A DNA stretch of 64,000 bases from assembly GCF_004209775.1 (NCBI RefSeq), contig NZ_CP035914.1, positions 1,674,001 to 1,738,000 of the forward strand, in the 5' to 3' direction. Under the pieces are notes generated by a model. That model ran no database searches and was not told the origin of the DNA. It saw only the letters and a program-made list of their open reading frames with translations. The stretch's first letter is position 1. Each line of letters opens with the position of its first letter. Shown piece by piece: positions 32,948 to 42,197 of the stretch. The position numbers and the translations under genes were made by a program. Origin of the DNA: Synechococcus sp. WH 8101. GTDB lineage: Bacteria; Cyanobacteriota; Cyanobacteriia; PCC-6307; Cyanobiaceae.

Positions 32948-33880
32948 ATGATCGAATCCGGCAACTACGGCGATCCACCACGCACGCGCCGCAAGGACTA
33001 CGCGCACGTACTGCTGCAACTGCTCAGCCGCATGCGCTACGACCTCCTGCTGCTCCTGCTCGTGACCGGCCTCGTGATGGGGGGGCTGATCCCGAGAGGC
33101 TGGGTGGAGAGCGATGAGATCGTGCGCATCCTCGGCATCGCCGTTTCGATCTTCATCGGTTTTCGCAACACCCAGGCGATCAGTCGCTGGTGGGAAGCCC
33201 GCAAACTCTGGGGAACCATGGTGAACCAGAGCCGCAACTGGGCCGACAGCCTCGCCGCCTACCTCCCGGTTTCACCCGAAGGGCGGCGCTGGACGACGCG
33301 GCTGGTTCGCCTGCAGGTGGCGATCGTGTGGCAATTGAATTTCCAGTTGCGCAACTCCTGGCACCGGGATCTGCGCAGCCTGCAGACCGAGCTTCTCCAA
33401 GCCCTGCGGCTGCCGAACAGCACCAACCTGCGCCAGCTCGGCAGGCAACGGGGGCTGTGGTTGCAGCACCTGCACGCCGAAGGGTTGATCGATGGTTGGG
33501 GACGGCACCAGCTGGTGGAGGTGGGCAATGCCTGCACCGATGCGATCGGCGGTCTGGAGCGGATCCGCAACACCCCTCTGCCGGCGTCGTATGACGTGTT
33601 CGTGCGGATCATCAACTGGGTGTTCGGAATCCAGCTGTTGCTCAGTTTTCACTACCAGGACGGAGGCCGCTTCAGCAGCTTCAACGGCTTCATGATCATG
33701 CTCTGCTTCCTGATGGCCGAGCGAATCGGTGCCTATGTGGAAGGGCCCTTTGATGCCGATGGCAGCAGTTTCTCGCTACCCCTCAACAGCATCTGTCTCA
33801 CCATCAGTCGCGATCTGCTGGGATCGGAGGCTGATCATGTGTTGCACCTGCAATCGCAGGATCCCGTGCGCTGGACCTGA
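32948..33880 (+). CDS. Bestrophin-like (UPF0187) membrane protein
   Basis: 310 residues. The family motif FIGFRNTQAISRWWEARKLWG lies at about 60-80, with transmembrane helices at about 30-50, 57-72, 215-235 and 245-260, and EGPFDADGSSFSLPLNSIC near the C-terminus. Bestrophins are anion channels; cyanobacterial and algal relatives are proposed to pass bicarbonate or chloride. The DUF1499 gene starts 2 nt after the stop. Confidence 0.88.
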   Translation: MIESGNYGDPPRTRRKDYAHVLLQLLSRMRYDLLLLLLVTGLVMGGLIPRGWVESDEIVRILGIAVSIFIGFRNTQAISRWWEARKLWGTMVNQSRNWADSLAAYLPVSPEGRRWTTRLVRLQVAIVWQLNFQLRNSWHRDLRSLQTELLQALRLPNSTNLRQLGRQRGLWLQHLHAEGLIDGWGRHQLVEVGNACTDAIGGLERIRNTPLPASYDVFVRIINWVFGIQLLLSFHYQDGGRFSSFNGFMIMLCFLMAERIGAYVEGPFDADGSSFSLPLNSICLTISRDLLGSEADHVLHLQSQDPVRWT

Positions 33881-33882
33881 CC

Positions 33883-34290
33883 ATGGCCCCACTCATCCGC
33901 TTCACCGTCCCCTTCATCCTGGGGCTCCTGCATCTGATCGGACCGGTTCCCGCCGACCTCGGTGTTCAGCAGGGCCAGTTGAGCCCCTGCCCTTCGCCGG
34001 CCCACTGCGCGCGCCAGGTCTGGAGCGTGCAGAACCCGACGCAGGCACTCCAGGGTCTGGCCGACCAGCTCAGCCAAGCGCCGCGCACAGCCGTGGTGGA
34101 GCGGAGCGACACCTATCTGCATGCCACCTGCAGCAGTCGCCTGTTCGGCTTTGTCGATGATCTCGAGCTCTATGCCGATCAAGAACGGCAGCAACTGCAG
34201 GCAAGGTCGGTGTCCCGCCTCGGAGACTCCGATCTAGGCGTGAACGCGCGCCGCCTCGAGGAACTGCATCAGCAGCTGAGCAGTAGTTGA
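33883..34290 (+). CDS. DUF1499 family protein
   Basis: 135 residues with a signal-like N-terminus (about 1-25). LSPCPSPAHCARQVW, YLHATCSSRLFGFVDDLELY and SRLGDSDLGVNARRLEEL are the DUF1499 core. Function unknown. It is probably co-expressed with the bestrophin gene. Its 3' end overlaps the convergent FAD-enzyme gene by 22 nt. Confidence 0.85.
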   Translation: MAPLIRFTVPFILGLLHLIGPVPADLGVQQGQLSPCPSPAHCARQVWSVQNPTQALQGLADQLSQAPRTAVVERSDTYLHATCSSRLFGFVDDLELYADQERQQLQARSVSRLGDSDLGVNARRLEELHQQLSSS

Positions 34291-35432
34291 TCGGCGAGAT
34301 CGAGGGCGCTCTGAATCGCGCCCTCGGCCATGGCGAAGCCTGGGCCGGCGATCCAGTCGCCGCAGAAGCCAACCCGGCTTCGGGCACACCATTGCAGCTG
34401 CGGCGCCAAACCAGGCGCAACGGGTTGGGCCGCACCCCAGCGCATCACGCCAAGCACCTGGGCCTGAACTAACGAAGCCTGCAGATCCGGCCAGGGGCCG
34501 AGGAGCTGGGGCAACAGGGCCCGCAGCCGTTGCTCCTGCTGGCGCAGCAGCTCCGGTTGCTTCGCCGGTGTGATCGTTGCGCCCCCATCGAGACCATGCA
34601 CCACCAGTCCCAAACGGCCATCGCGCTGACGCTGCAACACGAGCCGTTCCACCCCGAAGTGCTGCTGCGCCTGCGGCGTCAGCCAGATCTGCCGCGGAAC
34701 CGCCACTGCCTGCGCAGCCGCCTGCGGGGGCAGCGCCAGCATCAGGTTCCAGCGCACCGACGCCTGCATCGCAGCGATGGCCAGCAAAGCCTGATCGAGG
34801 CAGGGGTCCTCCCCCTCGGGCAGGGCAACCCGCAGCGGCACCTCGGGCCAATCGAGCATGGCCAGGGAACGGGGATGGGCCAAGAGCGTGCCACTGAGCA
34901 CCAGCGTGCGGGCCCGGATCGACTGGTCGAGCCACCAGCCCTGGGGGCCATGCTCCAGGCTCCTGATCCGGCCACCGAAACGGGTGATCGTGGCGCCACC
35001 GCCACCGCCAGCGGCAAGCAGGGCCTCCGCCACCGAAGCCATCGTCGGCATCCCCCGCCAACGGGGACCTCGCAGCAAGGGGTGATCAGGCGGGGCGACC
35101 AGCTGAACAGCGCCAGAACCCAGGTCGAGCCCCACCACCGCGCCCCGATCAGGCACCAACACCCCCTGGGCGATCAAGGGCGCCAACAACGCGGCCAGGG
35201 CCGCCTGGGGCTGCTGGCTGAAGCTCAGGGTCGGGCTGCCGTGGTCCAGCCGCCAGAGCGGGTCGTCGCGGCGACGCCGGGTTGCTGCCCGTCCGCCCGC
35301 ACCACGCCCTGCTTCCAGCACCAGGATCGAGCCGCCAAAGCCCCTGGCCCGCAGGGCCGCCACAAGGGCACAGCCCGACAGACCAGCGCCGATGATGGCG
35401 AGATCAACAACCTGATCAGCGGTCGCTTGCAT
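34269..35432 (-). CDS. FAD-dependent amine-oxidase/renalase-like protein
   Basis: 387 residues from MQATADQVV. The dinucleotide-binding motif LAIIGAGLSGCALVAALRA leads to VLEAGRGAGGRAATRR and a C-terminal VGFCGDWIAGPGFAMAEGAI, the end motif of renalase-like flavoproteins. Substrate unknown. An open extension to 35462 is not needed. Confidence 0.8.
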   Translation of the reverse strand: MQATADQVVDLAIIGAGLSGCALVAALRARGFGGSILVLEAGRGAGGRAATRRRRDDPLWRLDHGSPTLSFSQQPQAALAALLAPLIAQGVLVPDRGAVVGLDLGSGAVQLVAPPDHPLLRGPRWRGMPTMASVAEALLAAGGGGGATITRFGGRIRSLEHGPQGWWLDQSIRARTLVLSGTLLAHPRSLAMLDWPEVPLRVALPEGEDPCLDQALLAIAAMQASVRWNLMLALPPQAAAQAVAVPRQIWLTPQAQQHFGVERLVLQRQRDGRLGLVVHGLDGGATITPAKQPELLRQQEQRLRALLPQLLGPWPDLQASLVQAQVLGVMRWGAAQPVAPGLAPQLQWCARSRVGFCGDWIAGPGFAMAEGAIQSALDLADQLLLSC

Positions 35433-35543
35433 AAAAAAGACGGGTGGCGGCCCGTCTCTCAACTCCCGACATTGTTCCCGAGAAAACCCCAGGCCCTTGC
35501 GTTATCGCGCAAACCCTTCAGGGGCTGCTGTAGGAATTCATAC

Positions 35544-36218
35544 TCAAAGGGAAGTTGCCAGGACCGTGGCGAGCAGTTGAGGCGCCAGATCGGGGCGGCT
35601 GGTGACCTCAAGAATCCGGCCGATCGACTCCGAGGTGTCCAACGCCTCCACACAGGCCTTCGCCACGAGACGGCGCGGAATGGCGTTGCTGGTCTGTGCG
35701 TCGGGCCCAGTCCAGAGAATGCCTTCCGACGCGAGTCCTTCCTCCCGCTCCGAGAGCCCACCCGGTCGGATCACGGTCCAGTCCAGACCGCTGCGCTCGA
35801 GAGCCCTCTCGCCCACGCGCTTCCACACCAGGATCAACCCAAACAGGTTGAGCGGATGGCGCCAACGACCAGCGCACAAGGAGCTCACCAACAGCACCCG
35901 GCGCACGCCCACCCGGCGACAGCTTTCCACCTGGCGCTGCACGCCCCAGGCGTCGACCCGCATCGGTCCGCTGAGATCCACCGAAGGCCGCGCGCCCGTA
36001 GCGATCACCAGCCCATCGACTCCCGTGAGGGCATCATCGAGGGCTACGGCATCGGAGAGCTCAAGCCGGCGCTGGTCGCAGCCCTGCAAGCTCTCAGGCA
36101 GCTGCGATGCAGGCCGAAGCAGCAGACGCGGTTGATCACCGCGCTGGAGCAGGTCTTCAGCGATGCGGTACCCGGTCTTGCCCGAGGCACCACTGATGGC
36201 AATCGTGCGTGGAGACAT
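35544..36218 (-). CDS. Atypical short-chain dehydrogenase (NAD(P)H-binding)
   Basis: 224 residues. IAISGASGKTGYRIAEDLL is an SDR-a5/NmrA-type nucleotide-binding motif (GxxGxxG), followed by VLLVSSLCAG and WTVIRPGGLSE. These proteins in cyanobacteria are related to divinyl-reductase-like and Ycf39-like helpers, but a precise role cannot be given. It lies 10 nt after the methyltransferase gene. Confidence 0.8.
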   Translation of the reverse strand: MSPRTIAISGASGKTGYRIAEDLLQRGDQPRLLLRPASQLPESLQGCDQRRLELSDAVALDDALTGVDGLVIATGARPSVDLSGPMRVDAWGVQRQVESCRRVGVRRVLLVSSLCAGRWRHPLNLFGLILVWKRVGERALERSGLDWTVIRPGGLSEREEGLASEGILWTGPDAQTSNAIPRRLVAKACVEALDTSESIGRILEVTSRPDLAPQLLATVLATSL

Positions 36219-36228
36219 GGCAGAGAGT

Positions 36229-36894
36229 TCAACGACCAGTGGAGGGGACCGGCTTGGTGGCGATCACGGCAAAAAAGGGATCGCCCTGACCACCGATCCA
36301 ACCCAGCGGTCCCGAAGCGCGCGTCGGCTCGGCGATCAGCTCCGGGCGGGGCCATCCCTGGGCGATCAACACCTCCGCCACGTAGGCGAGGTGGTCACGA
36401 TCGCCGCCATCGGTCCAGACCTGCGGCGCCTTGCTGAAAAACATCCGATTGCTGAAGGCCACGATCAGCTCTCCTCCCGGTCGGGTCACACGCCACAGCT
36501 CTGCCGCCACCGCCTCCGGCTGCTGGAGATATTGCCAACCGGCCACGATCAGGCTGCAGTCGATGCTGGCATTCGCCAGCGGCAATGCTTGCGATTGGTT
36601 GAGGTTCTGAACCCAGTGACGATCGAGGCGCGGGTTGGCCTCCAGCTCCGCGGCATTGAGGCCATGGCCGATCACCTGCTCGTAACGCACCTCCTCGGGC
36701 AGGTGGCTCACCCAGCTGCTCATCAGATCGAGTACCACGGCGCAACTGGGAATGCGCTGCCGGTACAGCTGGGTGAGACGACGGCGGAAGGGCGCATCCA
36801 GATGATGGACGAAACGGGGTTGGGCGTAGAAGAGCGCGTCATCGCTGCCGTCGAGCTTGGTGCGCTGCGCCTCTGTGAGCACCTGCACCGCCAT
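36229..36894 (-). CDS. SAM-dependent methyltransferase-like protein
   Basis: 221 residues from MAVQVLTEAQ. VVLDLMSSWVSHLP replaces the usual glycine-rich SAM loop (DxGxGxG), with LPLANASIDCSLIVAGWQYL and LWRVTRPGGELIVAFSNRMFF matching class I methyltransferases. The loop is poor in glycine, so either activity is altered or this is a family-specific variant. First gene of a minus-strand group with the SDR and the FAD enzyme. Confidence 0.75.
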   Translation of the reverse strand: MAVQVLTEAQRTKLDGSDDALFYAQPRFVHHLDAPFRRRLTQLYRQRIPSCAVVLDLMSSWVSHLPEEVRYEQVIGHGLNAAELEANPRLDRHWVQNLNQSQALPLANASIDCSLIVAGWQYLQQPEAVAAELWRVTRPGGELIVAFSNRMFFSKAPQVWTDGGDRDHLAYVAEVLIAQGWPRPELIAEPTRASGPLGWIGGQGDPFFAVIATKPVPSTGR

Positions 36895-37006
36895 GGCCAC
36901 TCCCGTGCTGAACACTGCTGCGGAACCTAAAGAAACCCTCGAAAAAACGCGATGCGCCCCCCATGTCCCTGGCTAGGGCAGGGGTGAACCCCACCCCCGC
37001 AGGCCC

Positions 37007-37306
37007 ATGGTTCCCTTCGAAACCGAACTCGCCAGCACCGGCACAGCGCCGGTGGCCGAGCCCACCACCTCCACCACGACCGCCCGCCGCAGCATGCGCG
37101 AGCAGATGGTGGACGTGATCGATCCACTGCAGAAGCAGCTCGACGCCAAGTTGCACGAACTCGATGAAACGCTGCGTCCTCGCCTGGAGCAACCCGTGAA
37201 GGAAAAGCCACTTCTCGCCGTGGCCGTTTCCGCCGGTGTCGGCGTTCTGGTGGGCGCGCTCACCGTGATGGCCGTTCTGGCTGGCGCCCGCTCAAAGGCC
37301 GAGTGA
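37007..37306 (+). CDS. DUF883/ElaB-like membrane-anchored protein
   Basis: 99 residues. A Thr/Pro-rich N-terminus, an amphipathic helix (about 35-65) and a C-terminal glycine-rich transmembrane helix (EKPLLAVAVSAGVGVLVGALTVMAVLAG) follow the ElaB/YqjD layout; those proteins tether ribosomes in E. coli. The family link is by layout only. It overlaps the convergent CrtISO-like gene by 15 nt. Confidence 0.6.
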   Translation: MVPFETELASTGTAPVAEPTTSTTTARRSMREQMVDVIDPLQKQLDAKLHELDETLRPRLEQPVKEKPLLAVAVSAGVGVLVGALTVMAVLAGARSKAE

Positions 37307-38827
37307 GGCCAACAACTCCCGCTGGGCTGCCCGTCCGGTGATGGCATGAGCGGCCATGGCGCCGCTCGCTGCCACCGGCGGAATGCCGATCCCTGGAAAG
37401 GTGCTGGCGCCGCAGTGAAGCAACCGCTTCAGCGGTGTTTGCACCCCAGGGAACAGCCCCTTGGCGGCAGACAGCGCCGGGCCATAGCTGCCCTGGTGCA
37501 CCGAAAGAAAATGGCGATGGGTGAGCGGCGTGCCTTCCATCACCAGATGGCAACGACTGCGCAGGTCGGGGATGCGCTGCTCGAGCACCTGCCAGAACAG
37601 GGCACAACGCTGTTGACGCAGCTGGGCATAGGCCTGCGAGCCACGGTCAAGATCAGCCCAGAGGTGCCAGGGTTCGTTGGCCGGCGTGTAGGCATGCAAC
37701 ACGTGCTGGCCTGGAGGCGCCATGGCCGGATCGAGCAAGGAAGGGATCGACACCACCACGGCATTGCGCTCTGCCTGCACCCCCCGCTCCCAGTCCCCCA
37801 CCCAAACGGTGTGAATCGGCAGATCCTCCAGACCCGCCGCATCAAAACCGAGATGCAGATGGAGGAAAGAGCCGCAGGCCGGCGTCTGCATCCGCTGGCG
37901 CCGCCAGGCGGGCACCGCTGCTTCGGGCAGCAGCGCAGCCGTACTCCAGGCATCGGCATTGCTCACCACATGGTTGGCGCGCCACTGCTCGCCATTGGCC
38001 AGCACAACGCCAACGGCGCGATCATCCTCCACCACCACCTGCCGCACCCGCGCCCCCAGACGCAGCGCACCGCCATGGGCCTCCAGCCCCCGCACTAAGG
38101 CCGCTACCACCGCCGCACTGCCGCCAAGGGGGAAATCAAGGCAGGCTTCCGGATCAAACCATTCGCCGAACAGGGTTGCCATCGCCGCGGCATTGGTATC
38201 GGCCATCGGCATGCCGCTGATCAGGAAGCAGAGCAGATCCACCCAATGGCGCAGGAAGGGATCCTGCAGATGGCGGTCCACCAGCGGGCCGAAGGCACCA
38301 CTGAGATGGCGCAGGGCGGGCAGGTGGGGCAACAGGCGACCACTGCGCCGCAACAACGGCCCCAGGCCTTCGAGCCCATTGGCAGGAAGCGCCAACAGGG
38401 GCAGGGCGTCGGCCGCTGCAGCGATCGGCTTCAGCACCGCAGCGAAGCGACACCATTCCTCCACCACCGCAGGCCCACGCAGGTCGGCCACCACCCGTTC
38501 AAATCCCTCCGCTCCCACACCGATGCGCAGGTGCCCCTCGGGAAACAGCACATCCCAATCGCGATACGACACCACCTCCAGGGGCTGGTCCAACACCCGC
38601 AGGATCTGCGCCAGGGGATTGGCACTCGGCCATCGGCCCAAGCCACTCCAGAGCGAGGGACCTGACTCAAAGTGATAGCCCTGGCGTTCAAAGCCATGGG
38701 CGGCGCCGCCCGCATGGCCGTGCGCCTCCAACACCACCACCTCAAGGCCTGCCCGGGCACAAAGCGCTGCACAGCAGAGGCCACCGATGCCGCTGCCGAT
38801 CACGATCACGTCAGTTGTCGATGCCAT
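37292..38827 (-). CDS. CrtISO-like FAD-dependent oxidoreductase
   Basis: 511 residues from MASTTDVIVIG. FAD motif VIVIGSGIGGLCCAALCARAG, VVVLEAHGHAGGAAHGF and a C-terminal GASTFPGIGIPPVAASGAMA belong to the phytoene-desaturase-like carotene isomerase family. True CrtH isomerises prolycopene; several paralogues with unknown substrates exist in picocyanobacteria, so the exact role is open. Confidence 0.8.
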   Translation of the reverse strand: MASTTDVIVIGSGIGGLCCAALCARAGLEVVVLEAHGHAGGAAHGFERQGYHFESGPSLWSGLGRWPSANPLAQILRVLDQPLEVVSYRDWDVLFPEGHLRIGVGAEGFERVVADLRGPAVVEEWCRFAAVLKPIAAAADALPLLALPANGLEGLGPLLRRSGRLLPHLPALRHLSGAFGPLVDRHLQDPFLRHWVDLLCFLISGMPMADTNAAAMATLFGEWFDPEACLDFPLGGSAAVVAALVRGLEAHGGALRLGARVRQVVVEDDRAVGVVLANGEQWRANHVVSNADAWSTAALLPEAAVPAWRRQRMQTPACGSFLHLHLGFDAAGLEDLPIHTVWVGDWERGVQAERNAVVVSIPSLLDPAMAPPGQHVLHAYTPANEPWHLWADLDRGSQAYAQLRQQRCALFWQVLEQRIPDLRSRCHLVMEGTPLTHRHFLSVHQGSYGPALSAAKGLFPGVQTPLKRLLHCGASTFPGIGIPPVAASGAMAAHAITGRAAQRELLASLGL

Positions 38828-38944
38828 CGCCCGGCTACCCGTGGATCGTTCAGTCCGAGTCATAGCCGGTCATTCCTAGGCAACGAATGATGCATGCCGA
38901 GGCTGCCGGCCATCGGTAGGTTCGAAACACCACAACCAACGGGC

Positions 38945-39718
38945 ATGGCGGGCGAATCAGAGACCATCAACAACGCAACAGGGCCATCGCTGCCGCTCTG
39001 GCGCCGGACGCCGCCGTTGGTGTTGCCGATGCTGGTGTTGAGCGCCGGGTTGGTGATCGCTGGAGCGGTCGCCGTGAAAGGGATCCGCACCGCCGCCGAC
39101 ACGATCACGGTGACCGGAGCCAGCACGGAACGCATCCGCAGCGACTATGCCGACTGGACCGTGGTGGTGACGGGCAATGGCGGCAGCCAGCAGGCCGCCT
39201 ACCAGAATCTCCAGCCCGATTTGCAACGCACCCTCACCTTCCTGCGTGAGCAAGGCCTGCCCGACGAGGCACTGCAGCTCGCGGTGTTGGAGTCGAACAG
39301 CAACCCTGTGCGCAACCGGGTCACCGGTGCGCTGATCAGCACGGAGTGGACCGCCCGCCAACCGATCCGAATCAGCTCCGCCGATGTCGATCGGATCGCA
39401 AAGGTGTCTCGCGCCATCGGCAGCCTGATCGGCGACGGCGTCTCATTGACGATCCAACCACCGGCTTACACCTACACCAAACTGGAAGGGAAGCGAGTCG
39501 ACATGCTCGCCAAGGCCACCGCCGATGCGCGCAAACGGGCCGTCGCCATTGCCCGCCAGGCCGGTTCGGGAATCGGCGCCATCACCAAGGCCGACACCGG
39601 CACCTTCCAGATCACCGTGCCCAATTCCACCGACATGGGCAGCTACGGCTCCTACGACACCCGCACGATCGACAAAGACATCACCGCCGTGATGGGTGTG
39701 ACCTTCCGGGTGCAATAG
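38945..39718 (+). CDS. SIMPL-domain (DUF541) protein
   Basis: 257 residues from MAGESETI; an in-frame ATG at 38894 would add 17. One transmembrane helix (about 22-44), then a SIMPL domain: ITVTGASTERIRSDYADWTV, ISSADVDRIAKVSRAIGSLI, KATADARKRAVAIARQAG. Such proteins are periplasmic or extracytoplasmic and of unknown function in bacteria. Confidence 0.85.
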   Translation: MAGESETINNATGPSLPLWRRTPPLVLPMLVLSAGLVIAGAVAVKGIRTAADTITVTGASTERIRSDYADWTVVVTGNGGSQQAAYQNLQPDLQRTLTFLREQGLPDEALQLAVLESNSNPVRNRVTGALISTEWTARQPIRISSADVDRIAKVSRAIGSLIGDGVSLTIQPPAYTYTKLEGKRVDMLAKATADARKRAVAIARQAGSGIGAITKADTGTFQITVPNSTDMGSYGSYDTRTIDKDITAVMGVTFRVQ

Positions 39719-39721
39719 GAA

Positions 39722-40027
39722 TCAGCCTTCAAGCGCGGCGGAGCTAGCGCGCAAGGCCATCGCCAGATGGGCCTGAAGGGCGCCAAGGGCCATCAATTGC
39801 TTGGCACTGCGGCCTTCGGTGAGACCCGAAGATGGCGCTTGAAGACTCCTCATCACGGATACGCTCAAACGGCTCCACTCCTTGAGCAATCCCTGGGGGT
39901 CAGAAGCATCAGGTCCAGCATCGGAAGCAGATCCAGCTGGCAATGGCTCAGGATCCGGCTGAGCGGTTTGCAGCATCGCGCTCAACTGCCGGTGGCTGAT
40001 GGCATCGGGGAGGTTGACGTGCTCCAT
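39722..40027 (-). CDS. Conserved hypothetical protein
   Basis: 101 residues with an acidic, Pro/Ser-rich middle and two short helices (DAISHRQLSAMLQTA, SAKQLMALGALQAHLAMALR). No family recognised. The stop is 3 nt from the stop of the SIMPL gene (convergent). Confidence 0.5.
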   Translation of the reverse strand: MEHVNLPDAISHRQLSAMLQTAQPDPEPLPAGSASDAGPDASDPQGLLKEWSRLSVSVMRSLQAPSSGLTEGRSAKQLMALGALQAHLAMALRASSAALEG

Positions 40028-40065
40028 CGGTCATCACAATCTGTTGCGATCACGCTAAGGAACGG

Positions 40066-40689
40066 GTGCCGACGCCACCAGTTCGGTCGAAGACCGGATC
40101 ACCGACCCCAACCCGGCCATGGTGGACACGACGGCTGCTGGCGCCAGGAGTGCTGCTGCCCTGGATCCTGTTGGGCGTGGCCTGGCTGCTGGAGTTGCTT
40201 GAGCAGCTGATCGGTGCAGGCCGCTGGTCTCTGGCCATGGGCCCCGGTACGCCCTGGTGGACGCTGTTCACTGCCCCCTTCAGCCACGGCGGCCTCGGGC
40301 ATCTGCTGACCAACAGCCTGGTGTTTGTGCCCCTGAGCTATCTCGTGCTGATCCGAGGCTTCAAGGCCTACCTGGCCGTGTGGATCGGCGTGATCCTGTT
40401 GGAGATTCCGATCTGGCTGCTCTGGCCGGTCGGCAGCCATGGGCTGTCGGGGGTGATCTACGGACTCCTGGGCTATCTGCTGCTGATCGGCTGGCTGGAG
40501 CGACAACCCCTGGCCCTGGCCCTCAGCCTGACGGCGCTGCTGCTCTACGGCAGCGCTTTGCCGGGGCTGCTTCCCTGGCTGACGCCAGCGGGAGTGAGCT
40601 GGATCGGCCACGCCAGCGGCTTTGCAGGTGGGGTCGTCGCCGCGCTGGCGGTGTCACGCCAACAGCGCCGATCCTCCGCCAAGCCCTGA
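40066..40689 (+). CDS. Rhomboid-family intramembrane protease
   Basis: 207 residues from a GTG, six hydrophobic helices. The catalytic dyad is visible as GSHGLSGVIYG (Ser) and WIGHASGFAGG (His), with HLLTNS providing the conserved His/Asn of helix 2. It should cleave transmembrane segments of membrane proteins. Substrates unknown. Confidence 0.85.
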   Translation: MPTPPVRSKTGSPTPTRPWWTRRLLAPGVLLPWILLGVAWLLELLEQLIGAGRWSLAMGPGTPWWTLFTAPFSHGGLGHLLTNSLVFVPLSYLVLIRGFKAYLAVWIGVILLEIPIWLLWPVGSHGLSGVIYGLLGYLLLIGWLERQPLALALSLTALLLYGSALPGLLPWLTPAGVSWIGHASGFAGGVVAALAVSRQQRRSSAKP

Positions 40690-40693
40690 ACGA

Positions 40694-40924
40694 TCAGGCG
40701 TCATCACCCGACGAGGGTTGCTCGCCATGGGATGGTGCGGCAAGAAAGCGACCCGACCAGCGCACGGCCAGCACCACACAGGCCGCCCCGTAGCCGATGA
40801 AGGTGATCACCTGACCGGCCGAACCGCTGGCATACACCTCCTGATTGAGCAGGAGCCAGTCCACCAGGGATGAGGCCGTCCCCCAAAGAAGCACCCACAC
40901 CGACACATACAGCACACCCTTCAT
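40694..40924 (-). CDS. Small two-helix membrane protein
   Basis: 76 residues from the ATG at 40924 (a GTG sits one codon upstream). LYVSVWVLLWGTASSLVDWLL and AGQVITFIGYGAACVVLAVRW are membrane helices. A ribosome-binding site GGGGG lies just upstream. Resembles small uncharacterised cyanobacterial membrane proteins. It follows the 74-residue gene directly, so the two are probably one operon. Confidence 0.6.
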   Translation of the reverse strand: MKGVLYVSVWVLLWGTASSLVDWLLLNQEVYASGSAGQVITFIGYGAACVVLAVRWSGRFLAAPSHGEQPSSGDDA

Positions 40925-40927
40925 CAC

Positions 40928-41152
40928 TCAACCCCCTTCCATCGACTGCTGATGGCTGTGCTGGCGATACATATCACTCAAAGGCTCATCCTCCGTTTCG
41001 CCCGCGGAAACAGGCGCTGAAGGCCGTGGCTTCGGCGGAGGCTCGGAATCGGAACGTTCCACGCCAGCTTCTTCTCGGGCGATCGCACGGGCATAGGCGG
41101 ACTCAAGGTCGGACGCCTCGGAGGCTGGATCGCGGGCATGATCACGGGCCAT
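40928..41152 (-). CDS. Small acidic hypothetical protein
   Basis: 74 residues from MARDHARDPASEAS. A helix (LESAYARAIAREEAG) is followed by a Pro/Ser-rich linker and DEPLSDMYRQHSHQQ. No family known. The start lies between the nth gene and this frame; a much longer antisense frame across nth is a shadow. Confidence 0.45.
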   Translation of the reverse strand: MARDHARDPASEASDLESAYARAIAREEAGVERSDSEPPPKPRPSAPVSAGETEDEPLSDMYRQHSHQQSMEGG

Positions 41153-41218
41153 GGGAGCGGGTGCCTGAAGCCGGTCAACCCTCCCATCCTCCCAGGCCTT
41201 CGCCAACACCCAAGAGCC

Positions 41219-41872
41219 TTGAACAAGCAGCAGCGGGCCCAGCGCATTCTGGAGCGCCTGAACGAGCACTATCCGGAGCCGCCCATTCCTCTTGACCACT
41301 GCGATCCCTTCACCCTTCTGGTGGCGGTGCTGCTCAGCGCCCAATGCACCGATCGCAAAGTCAACGAGGTGACGCCGGCTCTTTTCGCCGCCGCACCCAC
41401 CCCCAAGGCCCTCGCCGCCCTCGAGGAGGCCGAAATCCTGAGCTTCATCCGGCAGCTGGGCCTGGCGAAGACCAAGGCTCGCCATCTCAAAAAACTGGCC
41501 CACATCCTGGTGGAGGTCCATGGCGGCGAGGTGCCACGCAGCTTTGAAGAGCTGGAGGCCCTACCCGGCGTGGGCCATAAAACAGCCAGCGTGGTGATGG
41601 CCCAGGCCTTTGGCGTGCCCGCGTTCCCGGTCGACACCCACATTCACCGACTGGCCCAGCGCTGGGGCCTCAGCAAGGGACTGAGCGTGGAACGCACCGA
41701 AGCCGACCTGAAGGCCCTCTTTCCGAAGGAAGCCTGGAATCGCCTGCACCTGCAGATCATTTTTTATGGCCGGGAGCACTGCACGGCAAGGGGCTGCGAC
41801 GGCACGGTGTGTCCGCTCTGCCGGGAGCTGTATCCCAAGCGCCGCACGCCGGTGACCTGGCGCAAGCCCTAG
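41219..41872 (+). CDS. nth: Endonuclease III
   Basis: 217 residues from a TTG (LNKQQRAQ), chosen because known proteins begin at this point; an upstream ATG at 41138 would overlap the divergent gene. The helix-hairpin-helix and catalytic Lys are in LPGVGHKTASVV and the catalytic Asp in FPVDTHIHRL. It removes oxidised pyrimidines from DNA. The C-terminal cysteine cluster is C-x4-C-x4-C-x2-C, not the E. coli C-x6-C-x2-C-x5-C, so the 4Fe-4S ligand set looks altered. Confidence 0.9.
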   Translation: MNKQQRAQRILERLNEHYPEPPIPLDHCDPFTLLVAVLLSAQCTDRKVNEVTPALFAAAPTPKALAALEEAEILSFIRQLGLAKTKARHLKKLAHILVEVHGGEVPRSFEELEALPGVGHKTASVVMAQAFGVPAFPVDTHIHRLAQRWGLSKGLSVERTEADLKALFPKEAWNRLHLQIIFYGREHCTARGCDGTVCPLCRELYPKRRTPVTWRKP

Positions 41873-41945
41873 CAAATGTGGAGATTACGACACTGCAAAC
41901 GTCAAAAGACTGTTACGTTACGTAGCAATCCACCCCGGAGAGTCG

Positions 41946-42197
41946 ATGAACCGCGATCAAACCCTTCCGAACCAGGCCAGCGACAAGTGGTTTCAGGACG
42001 CCGCAGCCCGCGCCATCCATGAAGAGCAACTGGAACGCGTGGAGCGCTTCAACGGCCGCGCTGCCATGCTCGGCATTGTGATCGGCATCCTCACCGAAGC
42101 CCTCACCGGTCAGGGCATCGTGCACCAGATCGGCCTTGGCCCCCTCGTGGATGGCTATGCCGCCTGCACCACCCGCTTCCTCCCCTTCTGCTTCTGA
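41946..42197 (+). CDS. hli: High-light-inducible protein (Hli, one-helix LHC-like)
   Basis: 83 residues. The chlorophyll-binding motif ERFNGRAAMLGIVIGILTE is the single transmembrane helix of the Hli/SCP family, which binds chlorophyll and carotenoid and protects photosystem II assembly and chlorophyll synthesis under stress. A ribosome-binding site (CGGAGAG) lies 4 nt before the ATG. The extended tail with three Cys (CTTRFLPFCF) is unusual. Confidence 0.93.
   Translation: MNRDQTLPNQASDKWFQDAAARAIHEEQLERVERFNGRAAMLGIVIGILTEALTGQGIVHQIGLGPLVDGYAACTTRFLPFCF

Noticed and set aside
34530-36437. 635-codon plus-strand frame across the FAD enzyme and SDR
   Set aside because: Arg/Pro/Gln/His-rich shadow spanning two real minus-strand genes.
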